DNA of 64,000 nt from Methylibium sp035476815 (GTDB lineage Bacteria > Pseudomonadota > Gammaproteobacteria > Burkholderiales > Burkholderiaceae_C): NCBI GenBank assembly GCA_035476815.1, contig DATILD010000094.1, forward strand, positions 5,921-69,920. The letters run 5' to 3'. Shown here piece by piece: positions 1 through 9,428 of this stretch. Positions within the stretch are counted from its first letter, which is position 1, and each line of letters begins with the position of its first letter. Both the position numbers and the translations under genes were made by a program. Under the pieces are notes generated by a model. It had not been told where the DNA came from. It searched no databases and saw nothing but the letters and a program-made list of their open reading frames with translations.

Positions 1-446
1 CGCTGATGACGCTGCCCGATGCGCGCATCGACGCGATCGGCCTGCCCGAATCGCTGCGCGAGGCGGTGCGCACCGCCCAGCGCACCAAGACCTTCGAGGG
101 CAAGCGCCGGCAGATCCAGTACCTGGGCAAGCTGATGCGCAAGGCCGATGCCGAGCCGATCCGCGAGGCGGTCGCCGCCTTCCAGCTCGGCCATGCGAAG
201 GACGCGCTGGCGCTGCACGAGGCCGAGCGCTGGCGCGCCGAGCTGATGGCCGGGGACGAGGCGCTGACGCGCTGGTCGCGCGCGCAACCGGCCAGCGACC
301 TGCAACAGCTGCGCAGTCTGATCCGCAGCGCCCGCAAGGACGCGACGCCCGAGGCGCCCGGCGCCGCACCGCGCCACGGCCGCGCCTACCGCGAGCTGTT
401 CCAGTTCGTGCGCGCGGCGCTGAACGAGGAGGCCGACGATGAGTGA
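1..446 (+). CDS. darP: DarP/YjgA family ribosome-associated protein (DUF615), 5' end outside window
   Basis: DUF615 protein (YjgA, now DarP), which binds the 50S subunit late in assembly. The visible part has the family's conserved centre (an RTAQRTK then KRRQIQYLGKLMR segment) and the C-terminal QQLRSLIRSARK plus YRELFQFVR blocks. The frame is open to the left edge, and family members carry an acidic N-terminal stretch of a few dozen residues before this point. The ATG at position 6 is therefore probably internal and the gene starts outside the window. The stop overlaps the mogA start by 8 bases, so the two are likely co-transcribed. Family assignment is secure; the start is not visible. Confidence 0.9.
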   Translation, partial: LMTLPDARIDAIGLPESLREAVRTAQRTKTFEGKRRQIQYLGKLMRKADAEPIREAVAAFQLGHAKDALALHEAERWRAELMAGDEALTRWSRAQPASDLQQLRSLIRSARKDATPEAPGAAPRHGRAYRELFQFVRAALNEEADDE

Positions 447-1035
447 CGCTGCCTTCGACGCCGTGAAGATCGGCCTGGTGTCGGTCAGCGACCGCGCCTC
501 GGCCGGCGTCTACACCGACCAGGGCATCCCGGCGCTGCAGGACTGGCTGGGCCGAGCGCTGAAGAACCCGATCACTTGGGCCACGCGGCTGATCCCCGAC
601 GAGCAGGCCGGCATCAGCGCGGCGCTGGTCGAGCTGGTGGACGTGGAGCGCTGCGACCTGGTGCTGACCACCGGCGGCACCGGCCCGGCGCCGCGCGACG
701 TGACGCCCGAGGCCACACTGGCCGTCGCGCACAAGGAGATGCCCGGCTTCGGCGAGCAGATGCGGCAGATCTCGCTGCGCTTCGTGCCGACCGCGATCCT
801 GTCGCGCCAGGCGGCGGTGATCCGCGGCAAGGCGCTGATCATCAACTTGCCGGGCCAGCCGAAGGCTATCGCCGAGACGCTGCAGGGCCTGCCGGACGCC
901 AGCCCGCCGGCGCATGGCATCTTTGCGGCCGTGCCCTACTGCGTCGACCTGATCGGCGGGCCCTACCTCGAGACGAACGAGGCCGTCTGCAAGGCCTTCC
1001 GGCCCAAGAGCGCGATCCGCCCGCCGCGCGGCTGA
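439..1035 (+). CDS. mogA: Molybdopterin adenylyltransferase MogA
   Basis: Adenylates molybdopterin to MPT-AMP before molybdate insertion in molybdenum cofactor synthesis; cytoplasmic. The 198-residue protein has the MoCF-binding fold: VKIGLVSVSDRAS near residues 9-22, the TTGGTGPAPRD loop at about 77-87 and LPGQPKA at about 137-143. These are the family's MPT- and nucleotide-contacting segments. Length is typical of MogA rather than of the larger MoeA or the fused gephyrin types. The ATG at 439 lies inside the darP end, which suggests translational coupling. It ends only 9 bases from the convergent cysE stop. The RNA end signal between the two, if any, must lie inside a coding region. Confidence 0.93.
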   Translation: MSDAAFDAVKIGLVSVSDRASAGVYTDQGIPALQDWLGRALKNPITWATRLIPDEQAGISAALVELVDVERCDLVLTTGGTGPAPRDVTPEATLAVAHKEMPGFGEQMRQISLRFVPTAILSRQAAVIRGKALIINLPGQPKAIAETLQGLPDASPPAHGIFAAVPYCVDLIGGPYLETNEAVCKAFRPKSAIRPPRG

Positions 1036-1044
1036 AGCCGACGC

Positions 1045-1821
1045 TCAGGAGGGCTTGACCAGCTCGCTCAACCCCGCCGCATCGAAGGCCTCGGCCTTCT
1101 GCGCGTCGCTGGGCACGCAGTCGCCCGCCGCCGAGCGCTGCGACAGCGTCTCGACCGCCGCCCACAGCATCGCGATCTGGTGCTCGTGGCCCGAGGCGTG
1201 GTCGATCAGCCCCTTCATCGCCTGCGCGACCGGGTCGTCGCCCTGGGTCACGCCGTACGCCGAGAAGCCCATCTTCGCGGCGGTGGCCTCGCGCTGCTGG
1301 TCCACCGCGTCGTGCAGGATGCGCGCCGGGTTGCCGACGGCGGTCGCGCCGGCGGGCACCGGCTTCGTGACCACGGCGCCCGAACCGATGCGTGCCCCGT
1401 CGCCGACCGTGAAGCCGCCCAGCACCTGTGCGGTGGCGCCAACGATCACGCCCTGGCCCAGCGTCGGGTGGCGCTTCGCGCCCTTGTACAGCGAGGTGCC
1501 GCCGAGCGTGACGCCCTGGTAAATCGTGCAGTCGTCGCCGATCTCGGCGGTCTCGCCGATCACGACGCCCATGCCGTGGTCGATGAAGACGCGCCGGCCG
1601 ATCGTGGCGCCGGGGTGGATCTCGATGCCGGTCAGGAAGCGTCCGATGTGCGACAGGAAGCGCCCCAGCCAGCGCCAGCCGCGCGTCCAGCAGCCATGCG
1701 CGAGCCGGTGCACCGCCAGCGCGTGCAGCCCCGGATAACAGGTCAGCACCTCGAAGCCCGTGCGCGCGGCCGGGTCGCGTTCGACGATGGTGGCGATGTC
1801 TTCGCGGAGGCGACTGAACAT
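1045..1821 (-). CDS. cysE: Serine O-acetyltransferase
   Basis: Transfers acetyl from acetyl-CoA to serine to make O-acetylserine, the carbon acceptor for sulfide in cysteine synthesis. The protein has 258 residues: an N-terminal helical part, then a left-handed beta-helix of hexapeptide repeats from about 65 to 165 (IHPGATIG, FIDHGMGVVIGE, IYQGVTLGGTS, KRHPTLGQGVIVGA) ending in GNPAR. The DHG triplet at about 81-83 holds the catalytic Asp-His pair. Length fits the short CysE/EpsC class. It is convergent with mogA. A TACACT hexamer at 1848-1853, read on the minus strand, could be its -10 box. The extreme C-terminal tail after about residue 200 is less conserved. Confidence 0.95.
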   Translation of the reverse strand: MFSRLREDIATIVERDPAARTGFEVLTCYPGLHALAVHRLAHGCWTRGWRWLGRFLSHIGRFLTGIEIHPGATIGRRVFIDHGMGVVIGETAEIGDDCTIYQGVTLGGTSLYKGAKRHPTLGQGVIVGATAQVLGGFTVGDGARIGSGAVVTKPVPAGATAVGNPARILHDAVDQQREATAAKMGFSAYGVTQGDDPVAQAMKGLIDHASGHEHQIAMLWAAVETLSQRSAAGDCVPSDAQKAEAFDAAGLSELVKPS

Positions 1822-2106
1822 GGGGGTTCCCGGGTGGGTGGTGTTTCAGTGTAGCCAGGGGTTCATGGGCGGGCGGAGCCGGGCCGCGGGTTCAACGGCA
1901 GCGGCAGGGGTTTGGGGATCGGGCTGCTGGGGCGGAGCGCGGTCTGCGGGCGGGTCGGCGTCGTGGCTTCGGTGGGGTACCACAGGCGCCCCGCCACCGA
2001 CCCACCCGCAGACCTGAAGTGGCATGGGCTGTTCCCCACGAGAACCACCGAGTGTCCAGAGGCTGGGGGCGGGTGCCCCCCGGCCGGCCGCACCATCGCC
2101 CTGCCC

Positions 2107-2826
2107 TTACCGCTTCAGCATCGACGTGGCCACACCGCGCAGCAGATGCACCTCCTCCTGCGTCAGCGCGGCGCGGTTGAGCAGTTGGTTGACGCGCGGG
2201 ATCAGCTTCTTCGGCGCTGCCGGGTCAAGGTGGCCGATGTGAACCAGCGCCCGCTGCCAGTGTTCGAGCAGGCCCTGCACGGCCGCACCGTCGGCCAGCG
2301 CCGGGTCCGGCGTGCGCGGCACGACCGGGAAACCGCCGAGCGCCTGCCGCCATTCGTAGGCCACCAGCTGCACCGCCTGGGCGAGGTTCAGCGAGCCATA
2401 GTCGGGGTGGGTCGGGATGCTCAAGCAGGCATGGCAGCGGTAGACATCGTCGTTAGCCAGGCCGTAACGCTCGGAACCGAACACGAAGCCGATCTGCGCC
2501 TGCCCCTGTGCCAGCGAAGGCAGCAGTTCGCGCGGTGCATGGGTGGGCGGGCCGAAGTCGCGCGGCGTCATCGCGGTGGCGCAGGCATAGGCCACGCCGT
2601 CCAGCGCCTCGGCCAGCGTGGCCACGACGCGGGCCCGCGTCAGCACGTCGGCCGCGCCGCTGGCCATCGCGACGGCGTCCTCGTGCGAGAGCACGTCCGG
2701 AAAGCGCGGCGCCACCAGCACCAGCGCCCCGAATCCCATCACCTTGATCGCCCGCGCCGCCGCGCCGATGTTGCCGGCGTGGCTGGTGTTCACGAGGATG
2801 AAGCGGGTCGGGTCGGGGGGCGTCAT
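2107..2826 (-). CDS. trmJ: tRNA (cytidine/uridine-2'-O-)-methyltransferase TrmJ
   Basis: SPOUT-class methyltransferase that 2'-O-methylates position 32 of tRNAs. The 239-residue protein shows the three trefoil-knot signature blocks: SHAGNIGAAARA near residue 15, FGSERYGL near 116 and SLNLAQAV near 145. A helical C-terminal extension follows, as in TrmJ and unlike the shorter TrmL. The frame is open far upstream, but homology starts at MTPPDPTRFILVNTSHAGN, so I take the ATG at 2824-2826. It is divergent from suhB with about 100 bases between starts. That gap contains AT-rich -10-like hexamers on both strands (TAAAAT on plus, GATAAT on minus). Confidence 0.93.
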   Translation of the reverse strand: MTPPDPTRFILVNTSHAGNIGAAARAIKVMGFGALVLVAPRFPDVLSHEDAVAMASGAADVLTRARVVATLAEALDGVAYACATAMTPRDFGPPTHAPRELLPSLAQGQAQIGFVFGSERYGLANDDVYRCHACLSIPTHPDYGSLNLAQAVQLVAYEWRQALGGFPVVPRTPDPALADGAAVQGLLEHWQRALVHIGHLDPAAPKKLIPRVNQLLNRAALTQEEVHLLRGVATSMLKR

Positions 2827-2928
2827 CGCTCGGGCGGCTAAAATTCGATTATCGGCGTCGGGTTTCCCGGCGCCGCTGCTCTTTGTCCCCGCCGTCCACC
2901 TCCGTACCGCCCTTCGCGGGCCCCTGCC

Positions 2929-3897
<969 letters not shown>

Positions 3898-3913
3898 CTC
3901 CAGCGCTCGCGCG

Positions 3914-6508
3914 ATGAGCCCGCCGCCCCCCGACCTCGGCCCCCACACGCCGATGATGGCGCAGTACCTGCGCATCAAAGCCGAGCATCCGGACACGCTG
4001 CTGCTGTACCGGATGGGCGACTTCTACGAGCTGTTCTACGACGACGCCCGCAAGGCCCACCGGCTGCTCGACATCACGCTGACCGCGCGCGGCGCCAGCG
4101 CCGGCGAGCCGGTGGTGATGGCCGGCGTGCCGGTGCATGCGCTGGAGAGCTACCTCGGCAAGCTGGTCAGGCTGGGCGAGTCGGTCGCGATCGCCGAGCA
4201 GGTGGGCGACGTGGCCACCGCCAAGGGGCCGGTCGAGCGCAAGGTGGTGCGCGTCGTCACGCCCGGCACGGTGACCGACACCGAGCTGATGGCCGAGCGG
4301 GTCGACACGCTGCTGCTGGCCGTGCACCGCCAGCGCGCGACCTGGGGGCTGGCCTGGCTGGGCCTTTCGAGCGGCACGCTCGGTCTGACCGAGTGCGGCG
4401 AGCGCGAGTTGCCGGGCTGGCTGGCGCGGCTGGGGCCGGCCGAGGTGCTGGTCGATGGCGACGATCTGCCCGTCGCGCTCGCCGCCACGCGCACCGCGCT
4501 GACCAAGCGGCCGGCCTGGCAGTTCGACACCGCACTCGGTCAGCGCAAGCTGTGCGAGCAGCTGCGCGTCGCCTCGCTGGCCGGGTTCAATGCCCAGGAT
4601 CTCGGCGTCGCGCAGGCCGCCGCGGCGGCGCTGCTCAGCTATGCCGAGCACACCCAGGGCCGCTCGCTCGCCCATGTGGGCACGCTGTCGGTCGAGCGCG
4701 CCAGCGACCTGCTCGAACTCCCGCCGGCCACCCACCGCAACCTCGAGCTGACACAGACGCTGCGGGGCGAGGACGCGCCGACGCTGCTGTCGCTGCTCGA
4801 CGTGTGCCGCACCGGCATGGGCTCGCGGGCGCTGCGCCACTGGCTGACGCATCCGTCGAGGGAGCGTGCGGTCGCGAGCGCCCGGCACGGCGCGATCGAC
4901 GCGCTGATCGAGCGCGGCGGCGAGGCCTTGCGCGAGGCGCTGCGCGGCGTCAGCGACGTCGAGCGCATCACCGCCCGCATCGCGCTGCGGCAGGTGCGGC
5001 CGCGCGAGCTGGCCGGGCTGCGCGCGACGCTGGCGCTGCTGCCGGCGATCCGTGCCACCGTGCCGGCCGCAAGCGCCTTGCTCGACGGCCTGCGGCAGCA
5101 CCTGACGCCGCCGCCGGCCATCGCCGCGCTGCTGGAGCGCGCCATCGCCGACGAACCCGCGGTGCTGCTGCGCGACGGCGGCGTGATCGCCACGGGCTAC
5201 GACGCCGAGCTCGACGAGCTGCGCGGCATCGCGCAGAACTGCGACGCCTACCTGCTCGACCTGGAGTCGCGCGAGCGCGCCCGCACCGGCATCGCCAACC
5301 TGCGCGTGCAGTTCAACAAGGTGCACGGCTTCTACATCGAGGTCACGCAGGGCCAGGCGGGCAAGGTGCCGGCCGACTACCAGCGCCGCCAGACGCTGAA
5401 GAACGCCGAGCGCTACATCACGCCCGAGCTGAAGGCCTTCGAGGACAAGGCGCTGTCGGCGCAGGAGCGCTCGCTGGCGCGCGAGAAGCTGCTCTACGAC
5501 GGCGTGCTCGACACGCTGCAGGAGCGTCTGCTGGCGCTCGGCGACCTGGCGCGTGCGCTCGCGGCGCTGGACGCGCTGGCCGCGCTGGCCGAGCGCGCCG
5601 CGGTGCTGAACTGGTGTCGGCCCGAGTTCGTGCCCCAGCCCTGCATAGCGATCGAGCGCGGCCGCCACCCGGTGGTCGAGCTTAGGCTGGCCGAAACCGG
5701 CGGCGGCGCCTTCATCCCCAACGACTGCCGGCTCGACGCCGCCCGCCGCATGCTGGTGATCACCGGCCCCAACATGGGCGGCAAGTCCACCTTCATGCGC
5801 CAGGTCGCGCTGACGGTGCTGCTGGCGGCGATGGGCTCGTACGTGCCGGCCGAGGCCTGCCGGCTCGGGCCGATCGACGCGATCCACACCCGCATCGGCG
5901 CGGCCGACGACCTGGCCAACGCGCAATCGACCTTCATGGTCGAGATGACCGAGGCCGCGGCCATCGTCCATGCCGCCACCGAGCAGTCGCTGGTGCTGAT
6001 GGACGAGATCGGCCGCGGTACCTCGACCTTCGACGGGCTGGCGCTGGCCGGCGCGATCGCGAGCCAGCTGCACGAGAAGAACCGCGCCTTCACGCTGTTC
6101 GCGACCCACTACTTCGAGCTGACCGCCTTCCCCGAGAAGCATCCGCGCGCGCTCAACGTGCATGTCAGCGCGACCGAATCCCACGGCAAGACCGGCGACG
6201 ACATCGTGTTCCTGCACGAAATCCAGCCCGGCCCGGCGAGCCGCAGCTATGGCGTGCAGGTCGCGCGCCTGGCCGGCATGCCGGGCGGCCTGATCCGCCA
6301 GGCGCGCGCCACGCTCGAGGCGCTGGAGGCGCAGCAGGCGGCCGCGTCGTCGCAGATCGACCTGTTCGCCGCGCCGCCGGAGCCGCCGGCCACGGAGCCG
6401 AGCGCGATCGATGCCGCGCTGGCGAAGATCGACCCTGATACCCTGACACCGCGGGAAGCGCTGGACGCGCTCTACCGCCTGAAATCCCTGCAAGGAAAAC
6501 CGTCATGA
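3914..6508 (+). CDS. mutS: DNA mismatch repair protein MutS
   Basis: Recognises base mismatches and small loops and recruits MutL. It has 864 residues, close to the usual length. The mismatch-reading Phe-x-Glu motif lies in MGDFYELF (about residues 35-41). The ATPase has Walker A GPNMGGKST at about 618, and DEIGRGTSTFDG at about 697 supplies Walker B and the D-loop. FATHYFEL follows. No truncation or frameshift is visible. It starts 16 bases after suhB, and its TGA overlaps the ATG of the next gene in an ATGA junction. The downstream protease-like gene is therefore probably translated from the same message. Confidence 0.97.
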   Translation: MSPPPPDLGPHTPMMAQYLRIKAEHPDTLLLYRMGDFYELFYDDARKAHRLLDITLTARGASAGEPVVMAGVPVHALESYLGKLVRLGESVAIAEQVGDVATAKGPVERKVVRVVTPGTVTDTELMAERVDTLLLAVHRQRATWGLAWLGLSSGTLGLTECGERELPGWLARLGPAEVLVDGDDLPVALAATRTALTKRPAWQFDTALGQRKLCEQLRVASLAGFNAQDLGVAQAAAAALLSYAEHTQGRSLAHVGTLSVERASDLLELPPATHRNLELTQTLRGEDAPTLLSLLDVCRTGMGSRALRHWLTHPSRERAVASARHGAIDALIERGGEALREALRGVSDVERITARIALRQVRPRELAGLRATLALLPAIRATVPAASALLDGLRQHLTPPPAIAALLERAIADEPAVLLRDGGVIATGYDAELDELRGIAQNCDAYLLDLESRERARTGIANLRVQFNKVHGFYIEVTQGQAGKVPADYQRRQTLKNAERYITPELKAFEDKALSAQERSLAREKLLYDGVLDTLQERLLALGDLARALAALDALAALAERAAVLNWCRPEFVPQPCIAIERGRHPVVELRLAETGGGAFIPNDCRLDAARRMLVITGPNMGGKSTFMRQVALTVLLAAMGSYVPAEACRLGPIDAIHTRIGAADDLANAQSTFMVEMTEAAAIVHAATEQSLVLMDEIGRGTSTFDGLALAGAIASQLHEKNRAFTLFATHYFELTAFPEKHPRALNVHVSATESHGKTGDDIVFLHEIQPGPASRSYGVQVARLAGMPGGLIRQARATLEALEAQQAAASSQIDLFAAPPEPPATEPSAIDAALAKIDPDTLTPREALDALYRLKSLQGKPS

Positions 6509-7329
6509 CCTACTGCGTCGGCGTGCGGCTCAATGCCGGCATGGTGTTCCTGTCCGACTCGCGCACCAACGCGGGGCTGGACGCGATCTCCACCTTCCGC
6601 AAGATGATCGTCTACGAGCGCCCGGGCGACCGCTTCATGGTGCTGCTGTCGGCCGGCAACCTGTCGATCAGCCAGTCGGTGCGCGAGCTGCTGCAGGTCG
6701 AGAAGCTCGACAACGGCGACCGGCCGCCGATCACGATCTGGAACGCCACCAGCATGTTCGACGCGGTGCGCGTGCTCGGCAGCGCGGTGCGCCGCGTCTA
6801 CGAGCAGGACGGCGCCTCGCTGAAGGCCGCCGGCATCGACTTCAACGCCTCGATGATCTTCGGCGGCCAGATCGCCGGCGAGGCGATGCGGCTCTTCCTC
6901 GTGTACTCGGCCGGCAACTTCATCGAGGCCACGCGCGAGACGCCCTACTTCCAGGTCGGCGAGAGCAAGTACGGCAAGCCCATCCTCGACCGCGTGATCA
7001 CGCCGACGACCAACCTCGACGACGCTGCCAAGTGCGTGCTGGTGTCGATGGACTCGACGCTGAAGTCCAACCTGTCGGTGGGCCTTCCGCTGGACCTGCT
7101 GGTCTACAAGGAAGGCGAGTTCGCGAGCGACCGCATCGTCTGCATCGACGACCAGAACCCCTACTTCCGCATGCTGCATGGCAGCTGGGGCCAGAAGCTG
7201 CGCGAGGTGTTCGAGGGCCTGGAGACGCCGCAGTGGACGGCCGGCCAGGGCGAACACCCGCTGGTGGTGGGCAGCAAGCGCTGCGAGCCGATGCGCAAGA
7301 TCGGCAACGAGCACGAGAAGATCGTCTGA
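6505..7329 (+). CDS. Anbu (ancestral beta-subunit) proteasome-like peptidase
   Basis: A 274-residue Ntn-hydrolase of the bacterial Anbu family (COG3484 type), related to proteasome beta subunits and HslV. It begins MTYCVGVRLNAG, so Met removal would expose a Thr nucleophile. SDSRTNAG (Asp18) and FRKM (Lys33) supply the other expected active-site residues, and the SAGNLSISQSV block matches Anbu sequences. Anbu is known to form open-ring or helical assemblies, with debated peptidase activity. Classical Anbu loci include ATP-grasp, alpha-E and transglutaminase-like genes; none is next to this copy, which instead overlaps mutS by 4 bases. It probably ends the suhB-mutS transcription unit. The family call is strong; the biological substrate is unknown. 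Confidence 0.88.
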   Translation: MTYCVGVRLNAGMVFLSDSRTNAGLDAISTFRKMIVYERPGDRFMVLLSAGNLSISQSVRELLQVEKLDNGDRPPITIWNATSMFDAVRVLGSAVRRVYEQDGASLKAAGIDFNASMIFGGQIAGEAMRLFLVYSAGNFIEATRETPYFQVGESKYGKPILDRVITPTTNLDDAAKCVLVSMDSTLKSNLSVGLPLDLLVYKEGEFASDRIVCIDDQNPYFRMLHGSWGQKLREVFEGLETPQWTAGQGEHPLVVGSKRCEPMRKIGNEHEKIV

Positions 7330-7353
7330 TACGGATTGGCGTTCGATTGAGTC

Positions 7354-7391
7354 GGAGTGACTGTTCGACGAGGCTGCGTCGAAATCACTCC
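7354..7391 (+). terminator. Inverted repeat downstream of the Anbu gene, possible terminator
   Basis: Two nested stems are seen: GGAGTGA (7354-7360) pairs with TCACTCC (7385-7391), and TTCGACG (7364-7370) pairs with CGTCGAA (7377-7383). It lies 25 bases after the Anbu stop, where a terminator of the suhB-mutS-Anbu unit is expected. No T-tract follows, so intrinsic termination is uncertain. Confidence 0.4.
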
Positions 7392-7766
7392 TTGGTCGTA
7401 GGCGCGGCGGCCAAGGACATCGGGTGGGCGTGCGACGGCCGAATACCGAAGACGGTTGTCGATCAGGTCGGTGGGGCGCTCTGCGGAGCGAAGTAAAGGA
7501 GGAGACGACGGCCGCAGGCCGGCGGCGGGGGACATGAGCGCAGCAGAGCGCCCCGCCGGCCTGATCTCGCCACCAACCGGCCAAGCGTGTGGCTCCCCGC
7601 TCCACCAACGGTCCGAGAAGCACCGCGGCCAACGGTCGGTCTTGTATGGTTGAAGGCAACCGCGTATGAGCCGGTCGGCCCCCGCCGGGAGGGCGGGTTC
7701 GGCCCGGCCGATATACTCTCGCTTTACCACCACGGCACTTTGGCCCCACGGGCCGTGCCGCTCGAC
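7392..7766. other. Gene-free spacer with a large GC-rich inverted repeat
   Basis: I see no convincing gene here. An inverted repeat pairs GGCCGGCGG (7517-7525) with CCGCCGGCC (7553-7561). Short reading frames across it have no recognisable homology and no plausible ribosome site. The last 60 bases form the pyrG leader. The rest resembles degenerate, repeat-rich intergenic DNA. Confidence 0.5.
7712..7717 (+). promoter_or_regulatory. Candidate -10 box of the pyrG operon
   Basis: TATACT at 7712-7717 in an otherwise GC-rich spacer lies 50 bases before the pyrG ATG. No good -35 hexamer is visible at the usual distance, so this is only a candidate. Confidence 0.35.
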
Positions 7767-9428
7767 ATGACCAAGTTCGTCTTCGTCACCGGCGGTGTGG
7801 TGTCCTCGCTCGGCAAGGGCATCGCTTCGGCCTCGCTCGCGGCCATTCTGGAGTCGCGCGGCCTCAAGGTCACCCTGATCAAGCTCGACCCCTACCTGAA
7901 CGTCGATCCGGGGACGATGTCGCCGTTCCAGCACGGCGAGGTGTTCGTCACCGACGACGGCGCCGAGACCGACCTCGACCTCGGCCACTACGAGCGCTTC
8001 ATCACCACGCGGATGAAGAAGGCCAACAACTTCACCACCGGCCAGATCTACAAGTCGGTGCTGGAGAAGGAACGCCGCGGCGACTACCTGGGCAAGACGG
8101 TGCAGGTGATCCCGCATGTCACTAACGAGATCCAGGAGTTCGTCAAGCGCGGCGCCGCCGGCGACGTGGACGTGGCGATCGTCGAGGTCGGCGGCACCGT
8201 CGGCGACATCGAGTCGCTGCCCTTCCTGGAGGCGGCGCGCCAGATGAGCCTGAAGCTCGGCCCCAACCAGACCGCCTTCGTCCACCTGACCTACGTGCCC
8301 TGGATCGCCGCCGCCGGCGAGCTCAAGACCAAGCCGACCCAGCACACGGTGCAGAAGCTGCGCGAGATCGGCATCCAGCCTGACGCGCTGCTGTGCCGCG
8401 CCGACCGCCGGGTGCCGGAAGAGGAGCGCGAGAAGATCTCGCTGTTCACCAACGTGCCCGAGTGGGGCGTGATCTCGATGTGGGACGTCGACACCATCTA
8501 CAAGGTGCCGCGCATGCTGCACGAGCAGGGCCTCGACGGCCTGGTGTGCGACAAGCTGCGCCTGGGAACCAAGCCGGCCAATCTGGCGCGTTGGGACGAG
8601 CTGGTCAACGAGGTCGAGCACCCGCAGCGCGAGGTCCGCATCGCGATGGTCGGCAAGTACACTGACCTGTCGGACTCCTACAAGTCGCTCAACGAGGCGC
8701 TGCGCCACGCCGGCATCCACAACCACGCAAAGGTCGGCATCGAGTATGTCGATTCCGAGACCATCACGCCCGACAGCGTGAACCAGCTCGCCGCCTTCGA
8801 CGCCATCCTGGTCCCGGGCGGCTTCGGCAAGCGCGGCATCGAGGGCAAGGTCTGCGCGGCACGCTACGCCCGTGAGCGCAAGATTCCCTACCTCGGCATC
8901 TGCCTGGGCATGCAGGTCGCGACCATCGAGTACGCGCGCCACAAGGCCGGGCTCGAGGGCGCCAACAGCACCGAGTTCGAGCCGCAGACGCCGCATCCGG
9001 TGATCGCGCTGATCGATGAATGGCAGGACGCCGACGGGTCGATCCAGAAGCGCGACGCGCAATCCGACCTCGGCGGCACGATGCGCCTGGGCGCGCAGAG
9101 CTCGGACGTCAAGCCCGGCACGCTGGCGCACCAGATCTACGGCCCGGTGGTCACCGAGCGCCACCGCCACCGCTACGAGGCCAACGTGCACTACCTCGAG
9201 CGCCTGCAGCAGGCCGGCCTGGTGGTCAGCGCGATCACGCAGCGCGAGAAGCTGACCGAGATGGTCGAGCTGCCGCAGAGCGTGCACCCCTGGTACGTGG
9301 GCGTGCAGTTCCACCCCGAGTTCAAGTCCACGCCCTGGGCCGGGCACCCGCTGTTCATCAGCTACGTGAAGGCGGCGCTGGCGCAGCAGGCGGCGGGCAA
9401 GGAAAACGCGATCAAGGCGGTGGCATGA
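7767..9428 (+). CDS. pyrG: CTP synthase
   Basis: Converts UTP to CTP using ATP and glutamine. It has 553 residues with the start placed at MTKFVFVTGGVVSSLGKG, the invariant N-terminus of the family; the frame is open upstream but shows no homology there. The synthetase domain (about 1-265) includes the P-loop-like GGVVSSLGKGI and DPYLNVDPGTMSP. The class I glutamine amidotransferase domain has GICLGMQ with the nucleophile Cys at about 379 and a C-terminal GVQFHPE with its His-Glu pair. Its TGA overlaps the kdsA ATG (ATGA). The pyrG-kdsA-eno-ftsB order is the standard betaproteobacterial arrangement. Confidence 0.97.
   Translation: MTKFVFVTGGVVSSLGKGIASASLAAILESRGLKVTLIKLDPYLNVDPGTMSPFQHGEVFVTDDGAETDLDLGHYERFITTRMKKANNFTTGQIYKSVLEKERRGDYLGKTVQVIPHVTNEIQEFVKRGAAGDVDVAIVEVGGTVGDIESLPFLEAARQMSLKLGPNQTAFVHLTYVPWIAAAGELKTKPTQHTVQKLREIGIQPDALLCRADRRVPEEEREKISLFTNVPEWGVISMWDVDTIYKVPRMLHEQGLDGLVCDKLRLGTKPANLARWDELVNEVEHPQREVRIAMVGKYTDLSDSYKSLNEALRHAGIHNHAKVGIEYVDSETITPDSVNQLAAFDAILVPGGFGKRGIEGKVCAARYARERKIPYLGICLGMQVATIEYARHKAGLEGANSTEFEPQTPHPVIALIDEWQDADGSIQKRDAQSDLGGTMRLGAQSSDVKPGTLAHQIYGPVVTERHRHRYEANVHYLERLQQAGLVVSAITQREKLTEMVELPQSVHPWYVGVQFHPEFKSTPWAGHPLFISYVKAALAQQAAGKENAIKAVA

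Noticed and set aside
1822..2106. Possible small gene between cysE and trmJ
   Set aside because: Open frames on both strands are Gly/Arg/Pro-rich with no start context; the stretch looks like the cysE leader plus GC-rich spacer.
7456..7653. Small open frame between the Anbu gene and pyrG
   Set aside because: No ribosome site, low complexity and a course through an inverted repeat; no recognisable family.
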